DNA from: Motiliproteus sediminis
GTDB taxonomy: Bacteria > Pseudomonadota > Gammaproteobacteria > Pseudomonadales > Balneatricaceae
Assembly (NCBI RefSeq): GCF_017912535.1
Contig: NZ_JAERQK010000002.1
Span: forward strand, 432,401 to 496,400
Reading direction: 5' to 3'
Length of the DNA stretch: 64,000 bases
In this document: positions 8,803 to 18,613 of the stretch, one piece after another
Layout: the number at the start of each line of letters is the position of its first letter
Position numbering within the stretch: position 1 is the first letter of the stretch
Program-made: the position numbers and the translations under genes
The notes under the pieces: model-generated
The model's database searches: none
The model's input: the letters and a program-made list of their open reading frames with translations, nothing else
Told to the model about the DNA's origin: nothing

Positions 8803-9452
8803 GCCTGCCCATCGATTACTACAGCGATCTGCTCTGTGTGTGGGCCTGGATCGCGCAGAAACGGGTGGAGGAGCTGGGTCGGCAATGGGACCAGCAGGTA
8901 ACCATCACCAACCGCTTTGTCGATGTGTTTGGCGATGCCCACGGGCGGCTGCAGAAGCAGTGGCAGGATCGCGGCGGATTCGAGGGATTTGCCGAGCATG
9001 TGGAAGCCGCCGCCGCCCCCTACGACACCGCACCGGTCAATCCCGCTATCTGGCGCCAGGTGCGCCCCACCAGTAGCCTGCCGGCCCATTTGCTGATCAA
9101 GGCCGCCGAGCTGGTGAGCGGCAGCCCGATCGCCGACCGCCTGGCACTGGCACTACGTCATGCGTTCTTTGTCGATGCCCGTGACATCAGTCACCGCGAC
9201 ACCCTGATCGCCATCGCGGCGGAGCAGCAGATCGACGTCAAAGCTTTGCGCCAGCGTCTGGACGACGGCCGCGCCATGGCAGCCTTGATGGCGGATTATC
9301 AGCAGGCGCGAGCCCAGAATCTGCAAGGCAGCCCCTGCTGGATCATGAACGAGGGTCGACAGACCCTGTATGGCAACGTTGGCTACCGAGTGTTGAGCGC
9401 CAACGTTGAAGAGCTACTCAAACACCCAGCCGACGAAGCCTGCTGGTGCTGA
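8799..9452 (+). CDS. DsbA-family (FrnE/HCCA isomerase-like) thiol oxidoreductase
   Basis: A 217-residue thioredoxin-fold protein with the helical insertion of the DsbA/HCCA-isomerase group. Where DsbA has CxxC it shows C13-V-W-A16, so only one cysteine remains, as in GST-kappa-like or isomerase relatives. The cis-proline region reads QGSPCWI and a C-terminal CWC triplet ends the protein. No signal peptide is seen, so it is cytosolic. The start ATG overlaps the rhodanese stop (ATGA), implying coupled synthesis and perhaps a joint role in handling persulfides or mixed disulfides. The exact reaction is unknown. Confidence 0.82.
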   Translation: MSLPIDYYSDLLCVWAWIAQKRVEELGRQWDQQVTITNRFVDVFGDAHGRLQKQWQDRGGFEGFAEHVEAAAAPYDTAPVNPAIWRQVRPTSSLPAHLLIKAAELVSGSPIADRLALALRHAFFVDARDISHRDTLIAIAAEQQIDVKALRQRLDDGRAMAALMADYQQARAQNLQGSPCWIMNEGRQTLYGNVGYRVLSANVEELLKHPADEACWC

Positions 9453-9470
9453 GCGTTCGGGCGCAAACAG

Positions 9471-10421
9471 CTACAACCAGCCTTTGCGTTTGAAATAGAG
9501 GTAGGGGGAGATGCCGGATATCACCATCAATCCCAGGGCAAACGGGTAACCCAACTGCCAGTTGAGTTCCGGCATCAATTGGAAGTTCATGCCGTAGATA
9601 CTGGCCACCAGCGTCGGCGGCAGGAAAGTGACCGCAGCGATAGAAAAGATCTTGATGATCTGGTTCTGCTCGATGTTGATGAAGCCCTGGGTGGAGTCCA
9701 TCAGGAAGTTGATCTTGTCGAACAAGAAGGTGTTGTGGGACATCAGGGTATCAACGTCCTTCATGATGATGCGAGCGTTCTCCTGCATCTCCTGATCACT
9801 GCGCAGATGCCGCATCAAATAGGAGACCGAACGCTTGGTGTCCATCAGGCAGAGGCGGATCTTACCGTTACTGTCCTCCAGCTTGGCCAGCTGGTCGATG
9901 GCGTCCTCCAGGCTGGCATCTTCATCCTCCAGCACCAGATGACTGACCGTTTCCAGCTTGGTATGGATATCCTCCAGCTGGTCCGCCAGGTTTTCCACTT
10001 TCTGGTCAAAGATCTCCACCATCAGCTCACGCGGCGAATGCACCTCGACCTGACCGCGCCGCGCGCGCATCCGCAGCAGACGAAAGTCCGCCAACTCCTC
10101 CTCACGCAGGGTGAACAGACGATCTTTCTGCAGGATGAACGCGGTGGTAACGGTGTGATGGCGGCCCTCGCTCTGGGCCAAGAACAGGGAGTGGACATGG
10201 ATCCCGGCCGCATCGACAAAATAGCGCGCCGATGACTCGATCTCTTCAACATCATCCGATTCGGGCAGTTCGGTGCGCAGAAACTGCTGTAGCAGTTCAC
10301 GCTCCTCATCAGTGGGCTCGTGCGTATCGACCCAGACACCCCGGGCCGACAGCAAGTGTCCTTCCGGACCCTGTTCCTGCTCAGCCAGACTACCCTGTTC
10401 GATATTAAACACACGCAGCAT
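9471..10421 (-). CDS. corA: CorA-type magnesium/cobalt transporter
   Basis: A 316-residue pentameric Mg2+ (also Co2+/Ni2+) channel. It has a large cytosolic N-terminal funnel rich in acidic helices (residues 1-250), then two C-terminal membrane helices with the invariant YGMNF selectivity motif at the periplasmic loop and a basic tail (YFKRKGWL). The length is normal. It sits alone between the DsbA-like gene and pomB, transcribed leftward with 115 bp upstream of it. No Mg-specific leader was recognised in that gap. Paralogues of the ZntB branch share the fold, but GMN with the following MPELN loop fits CorA. Confidence 0.93.
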   Translation of the reverse strand: MLRVFNIEQGSLAEQEQGPEGHLLSARGVWVDTHEPTDEERELLQQFLRTELPESDDVEEIESSARYFVDAAGIHVHSLFLAQSEGRHHTVTTAFILQKDRLFTLREEELADFRLLRMRARRGQVEVHSPRELMVEIFDQKVENLADQLEDIHTKLETVSHLVLEDEDASLEDAIDQLAKLEDSNGKIRLCLMDTKRSVSYLMRHLRSDQEMQENARIIMKDVDTLMSHNTFLFDKINFLMDSTQGFINIEQNQIIKIFSIAAVTFLPPTLVASIYGMNFQLMPELNWQLGYPFALGLMVISGISPYLYFKRKGWL

Positions 10422-10536
10422 AGAGTTCTCCCGTTTACCACCGGTACCGGTAAGCTACCGATTCTCGCAACACAATGTGACAACTATGGCAGCACCGGGT
10501 GCCGCCATTAAAAGGTTAGCAGCCGACCGCTGCCGG

Positions 10537-11487
10537 TCAGAAAATTTCTTGGGGGGACAGCTCGCCGCCGACACTCTGGGCGCCATCAGGCAGCGCTTGC
10601 AGCCGGTTGAGCAGTTCTTCGTCTTTGCCCTTCTGAATCACGATCTCCACACGCCGATTGAGGGCGCGATTGAGCGCATTGTCGTTCGGGGCGAGCGGCT
10701 TGGTATCGGCGTAACCGGTGACCTGATAACGCCGCTGGTCAATGCGCGGGTCGGCGAACAACTCCTGCGCTACCGACAGCGCACGTGCCATGGACAACCC
10801 CCAGTTGGACTCGAACTCCGCGGTGGAGATGGGGATATTGTCGGTGTGTCCCTCGACGGACACGGCACCGCGAACGTTGACCAGAACGTCACGAATCTTG
10901 GCGATGATCGGTACGAATGCCGCATTCAGTTCCGCCGCACCGGATTCGAAGGAGCCCTTCTCCCGCACCCGGATGATCACCTTGCCCTCTTTGGTCTCGA
11001 CATCGACGCTGCCCTCGCCGATCTCCTCTTCGAGCGCCATCGCCATGGTCATGGCATCCTGCTCGGCCTCGGACTGATCTTCAAGCTGCTGGGCCTGCAT
11101 CTTGCGGATCAGCTCCTGCAGCTCACCCGCCTTGGGATCCAGATAATCGGATTCGCCCTCCTGGCGACGCACATCGAGATCGGACTTGGCGGTTTCGGTG
11201 CTGAACTGGCGCACCTCGTTGAGCGGTGTCGGCTCCGGCCGCCCCGGACTGAACTCCTGGGCAATGATACTGGTGCCCTTGGGGATATCCTTGACCTTGA
11301 TCTGGTTCTGCACCCCGAACGCTTCGCGCATGGAGCCGGCCAACTGCTTGAACTTGAGCACATCCATTTCGGAGAAAGAGAGCAGCAGCACGAAGAAACA
11401 CATCAACAACGACATCAGGTCGGCAAAGGTGGCCATCCACGCCGGCGCGCCGGGTGGTGGACATTTGCACTTCTGCTCGTCACTCAT
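10537..11487 (-). CDS. pomB: Flagellar motor stator protein PomB/MotB
   Basis: A 316-residue stator subunit. A short cytosolic N-terminus is followed by one TM helix (residues 16-38) with the ion-binding aspartate in TFADLMSLLMCFF, then a linker and plug region, and a C-terminal OmpA-like peptidoglycan-binding domain (VEGHTDNIPIS, RALNRRVEIVI). The cysteine-containing TM helix and the PomA-type partner suggest Na+ rather than H+ coupling, as in Vibrio polar flagella; that is inference. It lies 27 bp downstream of pomA in the same operon. The protein anchors the stator to the cell wall. Confidence 0.93.
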   Translation of the reverse strand: MSDEQKCKCPPPGAPAWMATFADLMSLLMCFFVLLLSFSEMDVLKFKQLAGSMREAFGVQNQIKVKDIPKGTSIIAQEFSPGRPEPTPLNEVRQFSTETAKSDLDVRRQEGESDYLDPKAGELQELIRKMQAQQLEDQSEAEQDAMTMAMALEEEIGEGSVDVETKEGKVIIRVREKGSFESGAAELNAAFVPIIAKIRDVLVNVRGAVSVEGHTDNIPISTAEFESNWGLSMARALSVAQELFADPRIDQRRYQVTGYADTKPLAPNDNALNRALNRRVEIVIQKGKDEELLNRLQALPDGAQSVGGELSPQEIF

Positions 11488-11514
11488 GCCAGGATACCGT
11501 TCCGCGAACTAAAA

Positions 11515-12279
11515 TCAGGCATCCGCTTCGGCCGAGCCGCGTTTGCCTTCGGGCAGGTAGTTGCGCAACATCGATTCGATCACGCGGGGGTTCTGACCGG
11601 CCTGAATCGCCAACAAGCCATCGATGATCAGGGCCTTGTTGGTGGTCTCCTCGGCGTTACGTGTCGCCAGCTTGTCGGCGATCGGAATCGCGATCATGTT
11701 GGCGATAATGGCGCCGTAGAGGGTGGTGAGCAGCGCCACCGCCATCGCCGGTCCGATCGCCTTGGGGTCATCCATATTGGAGAGCATCTGCACCAGACCG
11801 ACCAGGGTACCGATCATCCCCATCGCCGGTGCCACATCCCCCATCGCCTTGAACATGCCAATGGCCACCTCGTGGCGCTCTTCGGCCTGCACCTTGTCTT
11901 TGTTGAGCAGCAGACGCACCACCTCGGGGTCGTGGCCATCCACCAGCAGCTGGATACCCCGCTGCATGAAATCGTTGCTGACCTCTTTCTCTTCCAGCGA
12001 CAACAGGCCACCCTTGCGGGCCGCGTCCGCCAGTTCCACGGTTTCCGAGATCAGATCTTCGGCGTTGCTGGACTTGAACATGAACGCCTTGCCGGCAGCC
12101 TTGAGGGAGGCGATAAACTGGGCCAGGGTGAATTTCATCAACACCACCAGCAGGGTGCCGCCCACCACGATCAGCATCGACGGCGGGTTGACGAACACGC
12201 CCGCGCTGCCGCCAAGAATGATCGCCGATACCACGATACCGAAGGCGCCGAGCAGGCCTACAAGCGTTGCTATGTCCAC
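11515..12279 (-). CDS. pomA: Flagellar motor stator protein PomA/MotA
   Basis: A 254-residue four-helix stator subunit that couples ion flow to flagellar rotation. TM1-2 (IATLVGLLGAFGIVVSAI, then SMLIVVGGTLLVVLM) precede a cytosolic torque loop with charged residues, followed by TM3-4 (AMGMIGTLVGLVQML, AVALLTTLYGAIIAN). The start is GTG 12279, which has an excellent AGGGAGGA site just upstream; the in-frame codon at 12306 would add nine residues and push the start before that site. The length equals Vibrio PomA. It is the first gene of pomAB; no flagellar structural genes are nearby. Confidence 0.94.
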   Translation of the reverse strand: MDIATLVGLLGAFGIVVSAIILGGSAGVFVNPPSMLIVVGGTLLVVLMKFTLAQFIASLKAAGKAFMFKSSNAEDLISETVELADAARKGGLLSLEEKEVSNDFMQRGIQLLVDGHDPEVVRLLLNKDKVQAEERHEVAIGMFKAMGDVAPAMGMIGTLVGLVQMLSNMDDPKAIGPAMAVALLTTLYGAIIANMIAIPIADKLATRNAEETTNKALIIDGLLAIQAGQNPRVIESMLRNYLPEGKRGSAEADA

Positions 12280-12496
12280 CGATTCCTCCCTAAAGTTCTC
12301 TGCCACCGACCACGCAAAGCGGACTTCCGTCGATATGCTGCTGTAAACGCCCGTCGATCATATCAAAAATCTGTCACCGGTCATGCCGGCCAACATGCTT
12401 TTTTCATCCATTGGCGTGAAAAAGGGTTCCAATTGACCCGTCTCAAGGGCTCAGGTAGTGTTAGCAGCCTTCCTGCTACTAAATGAAGTACCCGCC
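12280..12496. other. Divergent intergenic region between pomA and xseB
   Basis: This 217-bp gap must hold promoters for pomAB on the left strand and xseB-ispA-dxs on the right. The pomA ribosome site is at its left edge. No riboswitch, repeat or confident terminator was recognised. Confidence 0.5.
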
Positions 12497-12739
12497 ATGC
12501 CGCGCAAAGCCAAAGCTGCCGATTTTGAGCAGAGCCTCACGGAACTGGAGACTCTGGTGACTCGTATGGAGCAGGGTGATCTATCGCTGGAGGCGTCGCT
12601 GGAAGCCTTCGAACAGGGGATCAAACTCACCCGTGAATGCCAGCAAACACTGGAGCAGGCGGAACAAAAAGTGCGCATACTGATGGAGCAGAACGGCGCC
12701 CTCAAAGAACGCACTTTTGAGCACGACGACACCCCATGA
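12497..12739 (+). CDS. xseB: Exodeoxyribonuclease VII small subunit
   Basis: An 80-residue helical protein that binds the XseA large subunit to form exonuclease VII, which degrades single-stranded DNA. The family core ([20 protein letters not shown] and [14 protein letters not shown]) forms a two-helix coiled coil. The start ATG at 12497 gives the standard N-terminus [12 protein letters not shown]; a longer reading from 12458 adds unrelated residues. It overlaps ispA by four bases (ATGA) and heads the xseB-ispA-dxs operon, a common gammaproteobacterial order. xseA is not in the window. Confidence 0.95.
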   Translation: MPRKAKAADFEQSLTELETLVTRMEQGDLSLEASLEAFEQGIKLTRECQQTLEQAEQKVRILMEQNGALKERTFEHDDTP

Positions 12740-13617
12740 GCCTGACCACTGCCATTAACCGCTGGCGCAGCCGCTGCGACGCCACCCTCAGCCAGTGGCT
12801 GGAGGCCACCGACAGCGACCCTCGCCTGCTGGACGCGATGCGCTACAGCACCCTCAACGGCGGCAAGCGACTGCGGCCGGTGCTGGTATACGCGGCCTGC
12901 AGCGCCCTGGGCGGCGACGATGAACGCGCGGATGGAGCCGCCACCGCGGTGGAGTGCATCCACGCCTATTCACTGATTCACGACGACCTGCCGGCGATGG
13001 ACAATGACGACCTGCGCCGAGGCCAGCCCACCTGCCACAAAGCCTTTGATGACGCCACCGCCATACTGGCCGGTGACGCCCTGCAGGCGCTGGCCTTCGA
13101 GATCCTCGCCAGCGACCGCAACCAAAGCGCCGACGCCCGCATTGAAATGCTGCGCATCCTGGCCCAGGCCAGCGGTGCCCGTGGCATGGTAGGCGGGCAG
13201 GCGGTAGATATAGCCGCCGAGGCCCAACAACAGAGCCTTGAACAGCTGCAGCGCATGCACAGCCTCAAGACCGGCGCGCTGATCAGCGCCAGTGTGGCAC
13301 TGGGCGGTCTGTCCTCCGGCCATGCTGATCAGGATGCTCTGGAAGCGCTGCAGCAGTACGCCGCAGCCATCGGTCTGGCGTTCCAGATTCAGGACGACAT
13401 ACTCGACATCGAAAGCAGCACCGCAGAGCTGGGCAAGACCCAGGGTGCCGACCTGGCACGCGGCAAATCAACCTACCCCGCCCTGCTCGGGCTCGACGGC
13501 GCCAAACAGCAGGCGGCCGCGCTCCACCACCAGGCGGTTGCCGCGCTGGCACCGCTGGGAGAGCGCGCCGATTACCTGCGCCAACTGGCTGACTATATTA
13601 TTCAGCGTACCTACTGA
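12736..13617 (+). CDS. ispA: Farnesyl diphosphate synthase (geranyltranstransferase)
   Basis: A 293-residue all-alpha prenyltransferase that condenses DMAPP or GPP with IPP to give farnesyl diphosphate for quinones and undecaprenol. The first aspartate-rich motif is [14 protein letters not shown] (residues about 80-93) and the second is DDILD (near residue 220). The residue pattern before the first motif fits a C15 product as in E. coli IspA. It overlaps xseB upstream and lies 19 bp before dxs, so substrate supply and use in the MEP route are co-expressed. Confidence 0.95.
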   Translation: MSLTTAINRWRSRCDATLSQWLEATDSDPRLLDAMRYSTLNGGKRLRPVLVYAACSALGGDDERADGAATAVECIHAYSLIHDDLPAMDNDDLRRGQPTCHKAFDDATAILAGDALQALAFEILASDRNQSADARIEMLRILAQASGARGMVGGQAVDIAAEAQQQSLEQLQRMHSLKTGALISASVALGGLSSGHADQDALEALQQYAAAIGLAFQIQDDILDIESSTAELGKTQGADLARGKSTYPALLGLDGAKQQAAALHHQAVAALAPLGERADYLRQLADYIIQRTY

Positions 13618-13636
13618 TCTGCCGACAGGGCACCGC

Positions 13637-15430
13637 ATGTTCGCCGAAATACCCGCTACCCGTCCCTGCACGCCTCTTCTGGACAGGATCGACAGCCCCC
13701 AGCAGTTGCGCCAGTTGGCCGCAGACCAGTTACCGCAGCTGGCGAACGAGCTGCGCGCGTTTCTCCTCTACTCCGTCGGCCAGACCGGTGGCCACTTCGG
13801 GGCCGGGCTCGGCATCGTCGAGCTGACCCTGGCGCTGCACTACGTTTACCAGACTCCGGATGACGATCTGGTCTGGGATGTCGGCCACCAGTGCTACCCC
13901 CACAAGGTGCTAACCGGTCGGCGCGACGCCCTGCTGAGCATTCGCCAGCATGGCGGCTTGGCGCCCTTCCCCAAGCGTCACGAAAGCCCCTATGACAGCT
14001 TCGGTACCGGTCACTCCAGCACCTCGGTCAGTGCCGCGCTGGGGATGGCGCTGGCGCACAAACTGAAAGGCGAACCACAGCGTACCGTGGCCGTAATCGG
14101 TGACGGTGCCCTCACCGGCGGCATGGCGTTCGAAGCGCTGAACCACGCCGCGCACACCGGCACCGACCTGCTGGTAATTCTCAACGACAACGACATGTCG
14201 ATTTCGCCCAACGAGGGCGGACTGGCCACCTATCTGGCCCGCAACCTCAAGCAGCGCACCGACGCCAGCACCACCGCCGCGCTGTTTGAAGCGCTGGAAT
14301 TCAGCTACAGCGGCCCTGTGGACGGCCACGATCTTGACGCACTGATTAAGCAGCTCCAGCGTCTGCGCGACTGCCGCGGGCCGCAGTTTCTGCATGTAGT
14401 GACCACCAAAGGCAAGGGCTTTGCCCCGGCCGAGCGCGACCCGGTGGGCTATCACGCCATCACCAAGCTACCCGCCCCCGACGAAGCGCCACCGATGACC
14501 ACTCCCGGGGTCAACTACTCCCGAGTGTTCGGTGATTGGCTATGCCACCAGGCCAAGGAGGATCCGCGGCTGGTGGCGATAACCCCGGCCATGAGTGAAG
14601 GCTCTGGCATGGTGGACTTCGCGGCAACGTATCCGCAACGCTTTTTCGACGTCGCCATCGCCGAGCAACACGCCATCACCTTTGCCGCAGGCCTTGCCTG
14701 TCAGGGCAGCAAGCCGGTGGTGGCGATCTACTCAACCTTTCTGCAGCGCGGTTATGATCAACTGATCCACGATGTCGCGCTGCAGAATCTCGACGTCCTG
14801 TTCGCCATCGACCGCGCCGGCCTGGTGGGCGAAGACGGTCCCACCCATCACGGCAGCTTTGACCTCAGCTTTCTGCGCTGCGTACCCAATCTGGTGATCA
14901 TGACCCCCAGCGATGAAGCCGAAGCGGAGCGCATGCTCACCACCGGCTACCAGCACTCGGGGCCCGCCTGTGTGCGCTATCCGCGCGGCAAAGGTCCGGG
15001 CGCCGGGCGCAGCACGGCACCAGCGCCCATGGCCATTGGCAAAGCTCGGCACCTGCGCGACGGCCAGCGCGCGGCGCTGCTCAGCTTCGGCGCGCTGCTC
15101 GCGGCCGCGCGACAGGTAGCCGACGAGCTGAATCTGACGCTGGTGGATATGCGCTTCGTCAAACCGCTGGATAGCGAAATGCTGGCCCGATTGGCGGCCA
15201 GTCATTCATTGCTGGTAACTCTGGAGGACAACAGCATCAGCGGCGGCGCCGGCAGCGCCGTCAACGAGTGGCTCGCGGCCACTGGCAGCCACTGCCAATG
15301 CCTCAATCTGGGACTACCCGATCAGTTTGTCGAGCACGGCAAGGTGAGTGAACTGCAACGCGAGCTGGGACTCGACGCCGACGGCATCAGCGCACGGATC
15401 CAACAGCGATTGGAACGACTGTCGCCCTGA
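13637..15430 (+). CDS. dxs: 1-deoxy-D-xylulose-5-phosphate synthase
   Basis: A 597-residue thiamine diphosphate enzyme that makes DXP from pyruvate and glyceraldehyde 3-phosphate, the entry step of the MEP pathway. The TPP motif [15 protein letters not shown] (near residue 155) and the transketolase pyrimidine-binding segment are present, along with [15 protein letters not shown] and the late C-terminal domain. It is somewhat shorter than the usual 620-640 residues without an obvious lost motif. The start is ATG 13637; in-frame codons upstream lie inside ispA in another frame. Its stop codon directly abuts that of the convergent ribA gene. Confidence 0.95.
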   Translation: MFAEIPATRPCTPLLDRIDSPQQLRQLAADQLPQLANELRAFLLYSVGQTGGHFGAGLGIVELTLALHYVYQTPDDDLVWDVGHQCYPHKVLTGRRDALLSIRQHGGLAPFPKRHESPYDSFGTGHSSTSVSAALGMALAHKLKGEPQRTVAVIGDGALTGGMAFEALNHAAHTGTDLLVILNDNDMSISPNEGGLATYLARNLKQRTDASTTAALFEALEFSYSGPVDGHDLDALIKQLQRLRDCRGPQFLHVVTTKGKGFAPAERDPVGYHAITKLPAPDEAPPMTTPGVNYSRVFGDWLCHQAKEDPRLVAITPAMSEGSGMVDFAATYPQRFFDVAIAEQHAITFAAGLACQGSKPVVAIYSTFLQRGYDQLIHDVALQNLDVLFAIDRAGLVGEDGPTHHGSFDLSFLRCVPNLVIMTPSDEAEAERMLTTGYQHSGPACVRYPRGKGPGAGRSTAPAPMAIGKARHLRDGQRAALLSFGALLAAARQVADELNLTLVDMRFVKPLDSEMLARLAASHSLLVTLEDNSISGGAGSAVNEWLAATGSHCQCLNLGLPDQFVEHGKVSELQRELGLDADGISARIQQRLERLSP

Positions 15431-16036
15431 TCAGGGCTTGAAATGAAACTCGGTCATCATGTGACCAAGCTTACCGGCCTTGGTGGCCAGGTAACCTTCG
15501 TTGTGGCGGTTCTTGCCCACCTGTAGCGGTACCCGATCCACCACCTGCAACCCGAACTTGCGCATCGCCTCGAGCTTGCGCGGATTGTTGGTCATCAGGC
15601 ACAGCTCCTTGATACCCAGATGGTCCAGCATCGGCTGACACATGCTGTAATCACGCAGATCCGCTTCAAAGCCGAGCTGTTCGTTGGCTTCCACGGTATC
15701 GGCACCGCCATCCTGCAGGTGGTAAGCGCGAATCTTGTTGAGCAGGCCGATCCCCCGCCCCTCCTGACGCAGATAGAGCAGCGCGCCACGACCCGCTTCA
15801 GCGATCCGCTTGAGCGCCTCCTGCAGCTGAAAACCGCAGTCACAGCGCATACTGAACAACGCATCACCGGTCAGGCACTCCGAATGGATACGCGCCAGCA
15901 CCGGCTCACCGCTGGCAACATCGCCCAGTGTCAGCACCACATGTTCCTTACCGCTGCCGGTTTCTTCGAAACCATGCATGGTAAACACCCCCCAGGGGGT
16001 GGGCAGTTGGGATGAGGCAACGAAAACTACTGACAC
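15431..16036 (-). CDS. ribA: GTP cyclohydrolase II
   Basis: A 201-residue zinc enzyme that opens GTP to the pyrimidine precursor of riboflavin. The zinc cysteines are in [18 protein letters not shown] (residues about 51-68); [20 protein letters not shown] and TNNPRKLE are the GTP-binding segments. It is a stand-alone enzyme, which matters because the second riboflavin locus nearby encodes a RibB fused to a GCHII-like domain lacking these cysteines. It is convergent with dxs with no gap between the stop codons and lies 179 bp downstream of pgpA on the same strand. Confidence 0.96.
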   Translation of the reverse strand: MSVVFVASSQLPTPWGVFTMHGFEETGSGKEHVVLTLGDVASGEPVLARIHSECLTGDALFSMRCDCGFQLQEALKRIAEAGRGALLYLRQEGRGIGLLNKIRAYHLQDGGADTVEANEQLGFEADLRDYSMCQPMLDHLGIKELCLMTNNPRKLEAMRKFGLQVVDRVPLQVGKNRHNEGYLATKAGKLGHMMTEFHFKP

Positions 16037-16215
16037 TAAAAGGCCCTCGGAATTTTGAGCGCCAACATTCTACCAACGCACTCGGGTATTGGCGACCCAA
16101 AACTGTGTTCACCGGCGCGCCATCACTCCCTCAGGCGCGGGCTGTCGCTAAATGGAGAAAGGTGCAACGGTAGCAGCCCCGAGGGTAAGCATAGCTCGCA
16201 CCTCCGCGCGACGGG

Positions 16216-16686
16216 TTAGAGCAGGTAAGCGACCAGCTGCAGTACAGCCAGCGCATAGATCCCGGCAAGCACGTCGTCCAGCATGATACCGAAGCCGCCG
16301 GAAACTCGCTTATCCGCCCAGCGGATTGGCCAGGGCTTGAGAATATCGAAGAAGCGAAACACCACAAAGCCGGCAAACAGCCAGCCCCAACCCGGCGGGA
16401 TCAATATCAGGGTAATCCAGAGACCCACAAACTCGTCCCAGACGATGCCGCCATGGTCATGTACACCCAGATCGCGAGAAGTCTTGTCACAGAAGTAAAT
16501 ACCGATCACAAACGCCACCAGAATGGCGACCAGATAAGCGGGCAACGACAGTTGCACCAGCACGGCATAGGGGGCAAATGCCGCCAGCGTGCCCCAGGTT
16601 CCGGGAGCACGGCGGGGCGCACCGCTGCCAAAACCAAAGGCAGCCAGGTGGACCGGATTACGCCAATTGGGGCGTGGTTGAGACAC
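16216..16686 (-). CDS. pgpA: Phosphatidylglycerophosphatase A
   Basis: A 156-residue inner-membrane phosphatase that dephosphorylates phosphatidylglycerol phosphate. The family hallmarks are GFGSGAPRRAPGTWGTLAA near residue 20, DHGGIVWDEFVGLW in the middle and the acidic DDVLAGIYAL near the C-terminus, with four hydrophobic helices. It follows thiL by 11 bp, the standard nusB-thiL-pgpA order, and is the last gene of the riboflavin operon. The 179 bp downstream to ribA hold no recognised element. Confidence 0.94.
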   Translation of the reverse strand: MSQPRPNWRNPVHLAAFGFGSGAPRRAPGTWGTLAAFAPYAVLVQLSLPAYLVAILVAFVIGIYFCDKTSRDLGVHDHGGIVWDEFVGLWITLILIPPGWGWLFAGFVVFRFFDILKPWPIRWADKRVSGGFGIMLDDVLAGIYALAVLQLVAYLL

Positions 16687-16697
16687 GACAGCTCCCG

Positions 16698-17639
16698 TCA
16701 GAAATGTTGATAACCGTGCTGGGGCAGGACCGCGATCCGTCCCGCCGCATCACGGCCACGCAGGCCGGGCTCGGCATCGATGGTTCCTATCCGGGTCCAG
16801 CTCACCCCCAGATCACCCAGCTCGGTTTCACCCGCCGGCGGCAGGGTAAAGCACAGCTCAAAGTCCTCGCCACCGCCAAGAGCAAAGCGCTGCGCCTGCT
16901 CGGCAGTGTAGTTGTCGCGCATCGGTTCTGAAAGCGGCAGCTGGTCCAGCCACAGGGTGGCGCCAACCCCGCTGCGGCCGAGAACATGCCCCAGATCGGC
17001 AGCCAGACCGTCGGAGATATCCACCGCGGCCGAGGCCCTGCCCCGCAGCCGCAGCCCCGCCTGCACCCGCGCGCAAGGCCGGAAAAAACGCCCCAGCAAC
17101 GCCGAGTTCGGGGCCTGCCGCTGCTGCAGCTGATCAAGCCCGGCCATGGCATCGCCGAGGGTACCGGTGACATAGACGCCGTCTCCGGGCCGGGCCCCAT
17201 CACGCCGCAACGCCTGCGCCGCCGGCACCAACCCGTGCACCTGCAGGGTCAGACTGAGCGCCCCCCGGGTGGTATCCCCCCCCACCAGCGCCATGCCAAA
17301 ACCCTTGAGCCCCTCGCCCAGTGCCGCCGCAAAAGCGGCCAGCCAGGGTTCATTGGCCTCGGGCAGAGTCAGAGCAAGGGTCAGCCAGCGAGGTTCGGCG
17401 CCCATGGCCGCCAGATCGCTGACGCAGGCGTTGAGCGCCCGGCAAGCGAGGTCGGCCGGTGAGATAGTTGCCGGGAAGTGCACCCCTTCGACCAGAGTGT
17501 CCACGGAGAGGGCCAGCTGCTGCCCCGCCGGAATCTCCAGCAGGGCGCAGTCATCGCCGATACCGAGTGCAACCCCCTCGGCACCGGTCGACAGGCTTTG
17601 CAGGTAACGCTCGATCAGGGCGAATTCAGACAGGGACAT
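16698..17639 (-). CDS. thiL: Thiamine-monophosphate kinase
   Basis: A 313-residue AIRS/PurM-type ATP-dependent kinase that makes thiamine diphosphate from thiamine monophosphate. Conserved signatures are the N-terminal MSLSEFALIERY, GDDCALLEIP (Mg-ATP site), VSDLAAMGAEPRW, VGGDTTRG, and the C-terminal GGEDFELCFTLP. The start is ATG 17639; the longer open frame upstream runs into nusB in another frame. It is placed between nusB and pgpA, 10 and 11 bp apart. TPP made here serves Dxs encoded a few kilobases away. Confidence 0.95.
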   Translation of the reverse strand: MSLSEFALIERYLQSLSTGAEGVALGIGDDCALLEIPAGQQLALSVDTLVEGVHFPATISPADLACRALNACVSDLAAMGAEPRWLTLALTLPEANEPWLAAFAAALGEGLKGFGMALVGGDTTRGALSLTLQVHGLVPAAQALRRDGARPGDGVYVTGTLGDAMAGLDQLQQRQAPNSALLGRFFRPCARVQAGLRLRGRASAAVDISDGLAADLGHVLGRSGVGATLWLDQLPLSEPMRDNYTAEQAQRFALGGGEDFELCFTLPPAGETELGDLGVSWTRIGTIDAEPGLRGRDAAGRIAVLPQHGYQHF

Positions 17640-17649
17640 GGGCGATGTG

Positions 17650-18114
17650 TCAGCGCCCCTGCGCGTTGACCTCGACCGCACGCAGTTTGCGCGCCAGCTT
17701 GTCGAGCACGCCGTTAACGTACTTGTGACTGTCGGTGGCCCCAAAGGTCTTGGCCAGATTGACCGCTTCGTTGATCACCACCTTATAGGGCACAGAGATA
17801 CGGTCAGCCATCTCGTAAGCTCCCAGGCGCAGCACACTCAACTCGATGGGATCGAGATCGTCCAGCTGACGGTCCAGCAACGGGGTGAGATGCTCGTCCA
17901 GCTCAGTGACCTTGGCGGGCACCTGATGCAGCAGCTCGGAGAACAGCGCCATATCGGTGCGCCCCATATCCTGCTCCACCCGGAACTGGGCTTCGATCTC
18001 GTTCAGCGCCGCGCCGGCCATCTGCCACTGATACAGTGCCTGCAGCGCGAACTGACGCGCCTCACGGCGCATCTCGGTTTTGGATGGTTTCTTTGATTTC
18101 TTGCGATCAGTCAC
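17650..18114 (-). CDS. nusB: Transcription antitermination factor NusB
   Basis: A 154-residue helical RNA-binding protein that with NusE binds boxA during rRNA transcription antitermination. Seen are the basic N-terminus with [17 protein letters not shown] (family start motif) and the C-terminal [25 protein letters not shown]. The start is given as GTG 18114 because the upstream GAGG of the ribH end is then about ten bases away; TTG 18123 would also be open but too close to that site. It is embedded between ribH (5 bp) and thiL (10 bp), the canonical linkage. Confidence 0.92.
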   Translation of the reverse strand: MTDRKKSKKPSKTEMRREARQFALQALYQWQMAGAALNEIEAQFRVEQDMGRTDMALFSELLHQVPAKVTELDEHLTPLLDRQLDDLDPIELSVLRLGAYEMADRISVPYKVVINEAVNLAKTFGATDSHKYVNGVLDKLARKLRAVEVNAQGR

Positions 18115-18119
18115 GCAGA

Positions 18120-18593
18120 TCAACCCTCTAGCTGGCGCAGCAGGCTAACCATCTCGATGGCCGCCAGCGCTGCTTCAGCACCTTTGTTGCCGGCCTTGGT
18201 GCCGGACCGTTCGATCGCCTGCTCGATGGAGTTAACGGTCAGAATGCCGTTCACCACCGGCACCCCGGTTTCCAACGACACATGGCCGATACCTTTGGCA
18301 CTTTCGGCGCAGACGTAGTCGAAGTGGGGCGTGCCACCGCGAATCACCGCGCCGAGCGCGATAATGGCGTCATCTTTTTTCTGGGCCGCCAGTTTCTGCA
18401 CCGCCAGCGGCACTTCAAAGGCTCCCGGGACGCGAACCACCCGAATGCTCTCTTCGCTGATGCCGTGACGCTTGAGAGCGTCAATGGCACCCTCCAGCAG
18501 GCTTTCAACCACAAAGCTGTTAAAACGGGCAACGACGATGGCGTATTGGCCTTGGGCGTCGTTGAACTGACCTTCGATAGTAGTGATGCTCAT
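18120..18593 (-). CDS. ribH: 6,7-dimethyl-8-ribityllumazine synthase
   Basis: A 157-residue enzyme that condenses the ribityl pyrimidine with dihydroxybutanone phosphate to form lumazine, assembling into oligomeric shells. It shows the FN-x-F substrate loop ([16 protein letters not shown]), [17 protein letters not shown], the [15 protein letters not shown] loop and [15 protein letters not shown]. The start ATG 18593 has GGAAGATTCC just ahead; the longer frame adds eleven residues not typical of the family. It directly follows ribBX, whose product is one of its substrates. Confidence 0.96.
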   Translation of the reverse strand: MSITTIEGQFNDAQGQYAIVVARFNSFVVESLLEGAIDALKRHGISEESIRVVRVPGAFEVPLAVQKLAAQKKDDAIIALGAVIRGGTPHFDYVCAESAKGIGHVSLETGVPVVNGILTVNSIEQAIERSGTKAGNKGAEAALAAIEMVSLLRQLEG

Positions 18594-18613
18594 GGAATCT
18601 TCCTGTTCTTGGT

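Noticed and set aside
10273..12486. A 737-residue open frame on the plus strand across pomB-pomA
   Set aside because: It is the antisense shadow of two clear stator genes; its composition (very His/Gly/Arg-rich) is typical of a mirrored GC-rich coding strand.
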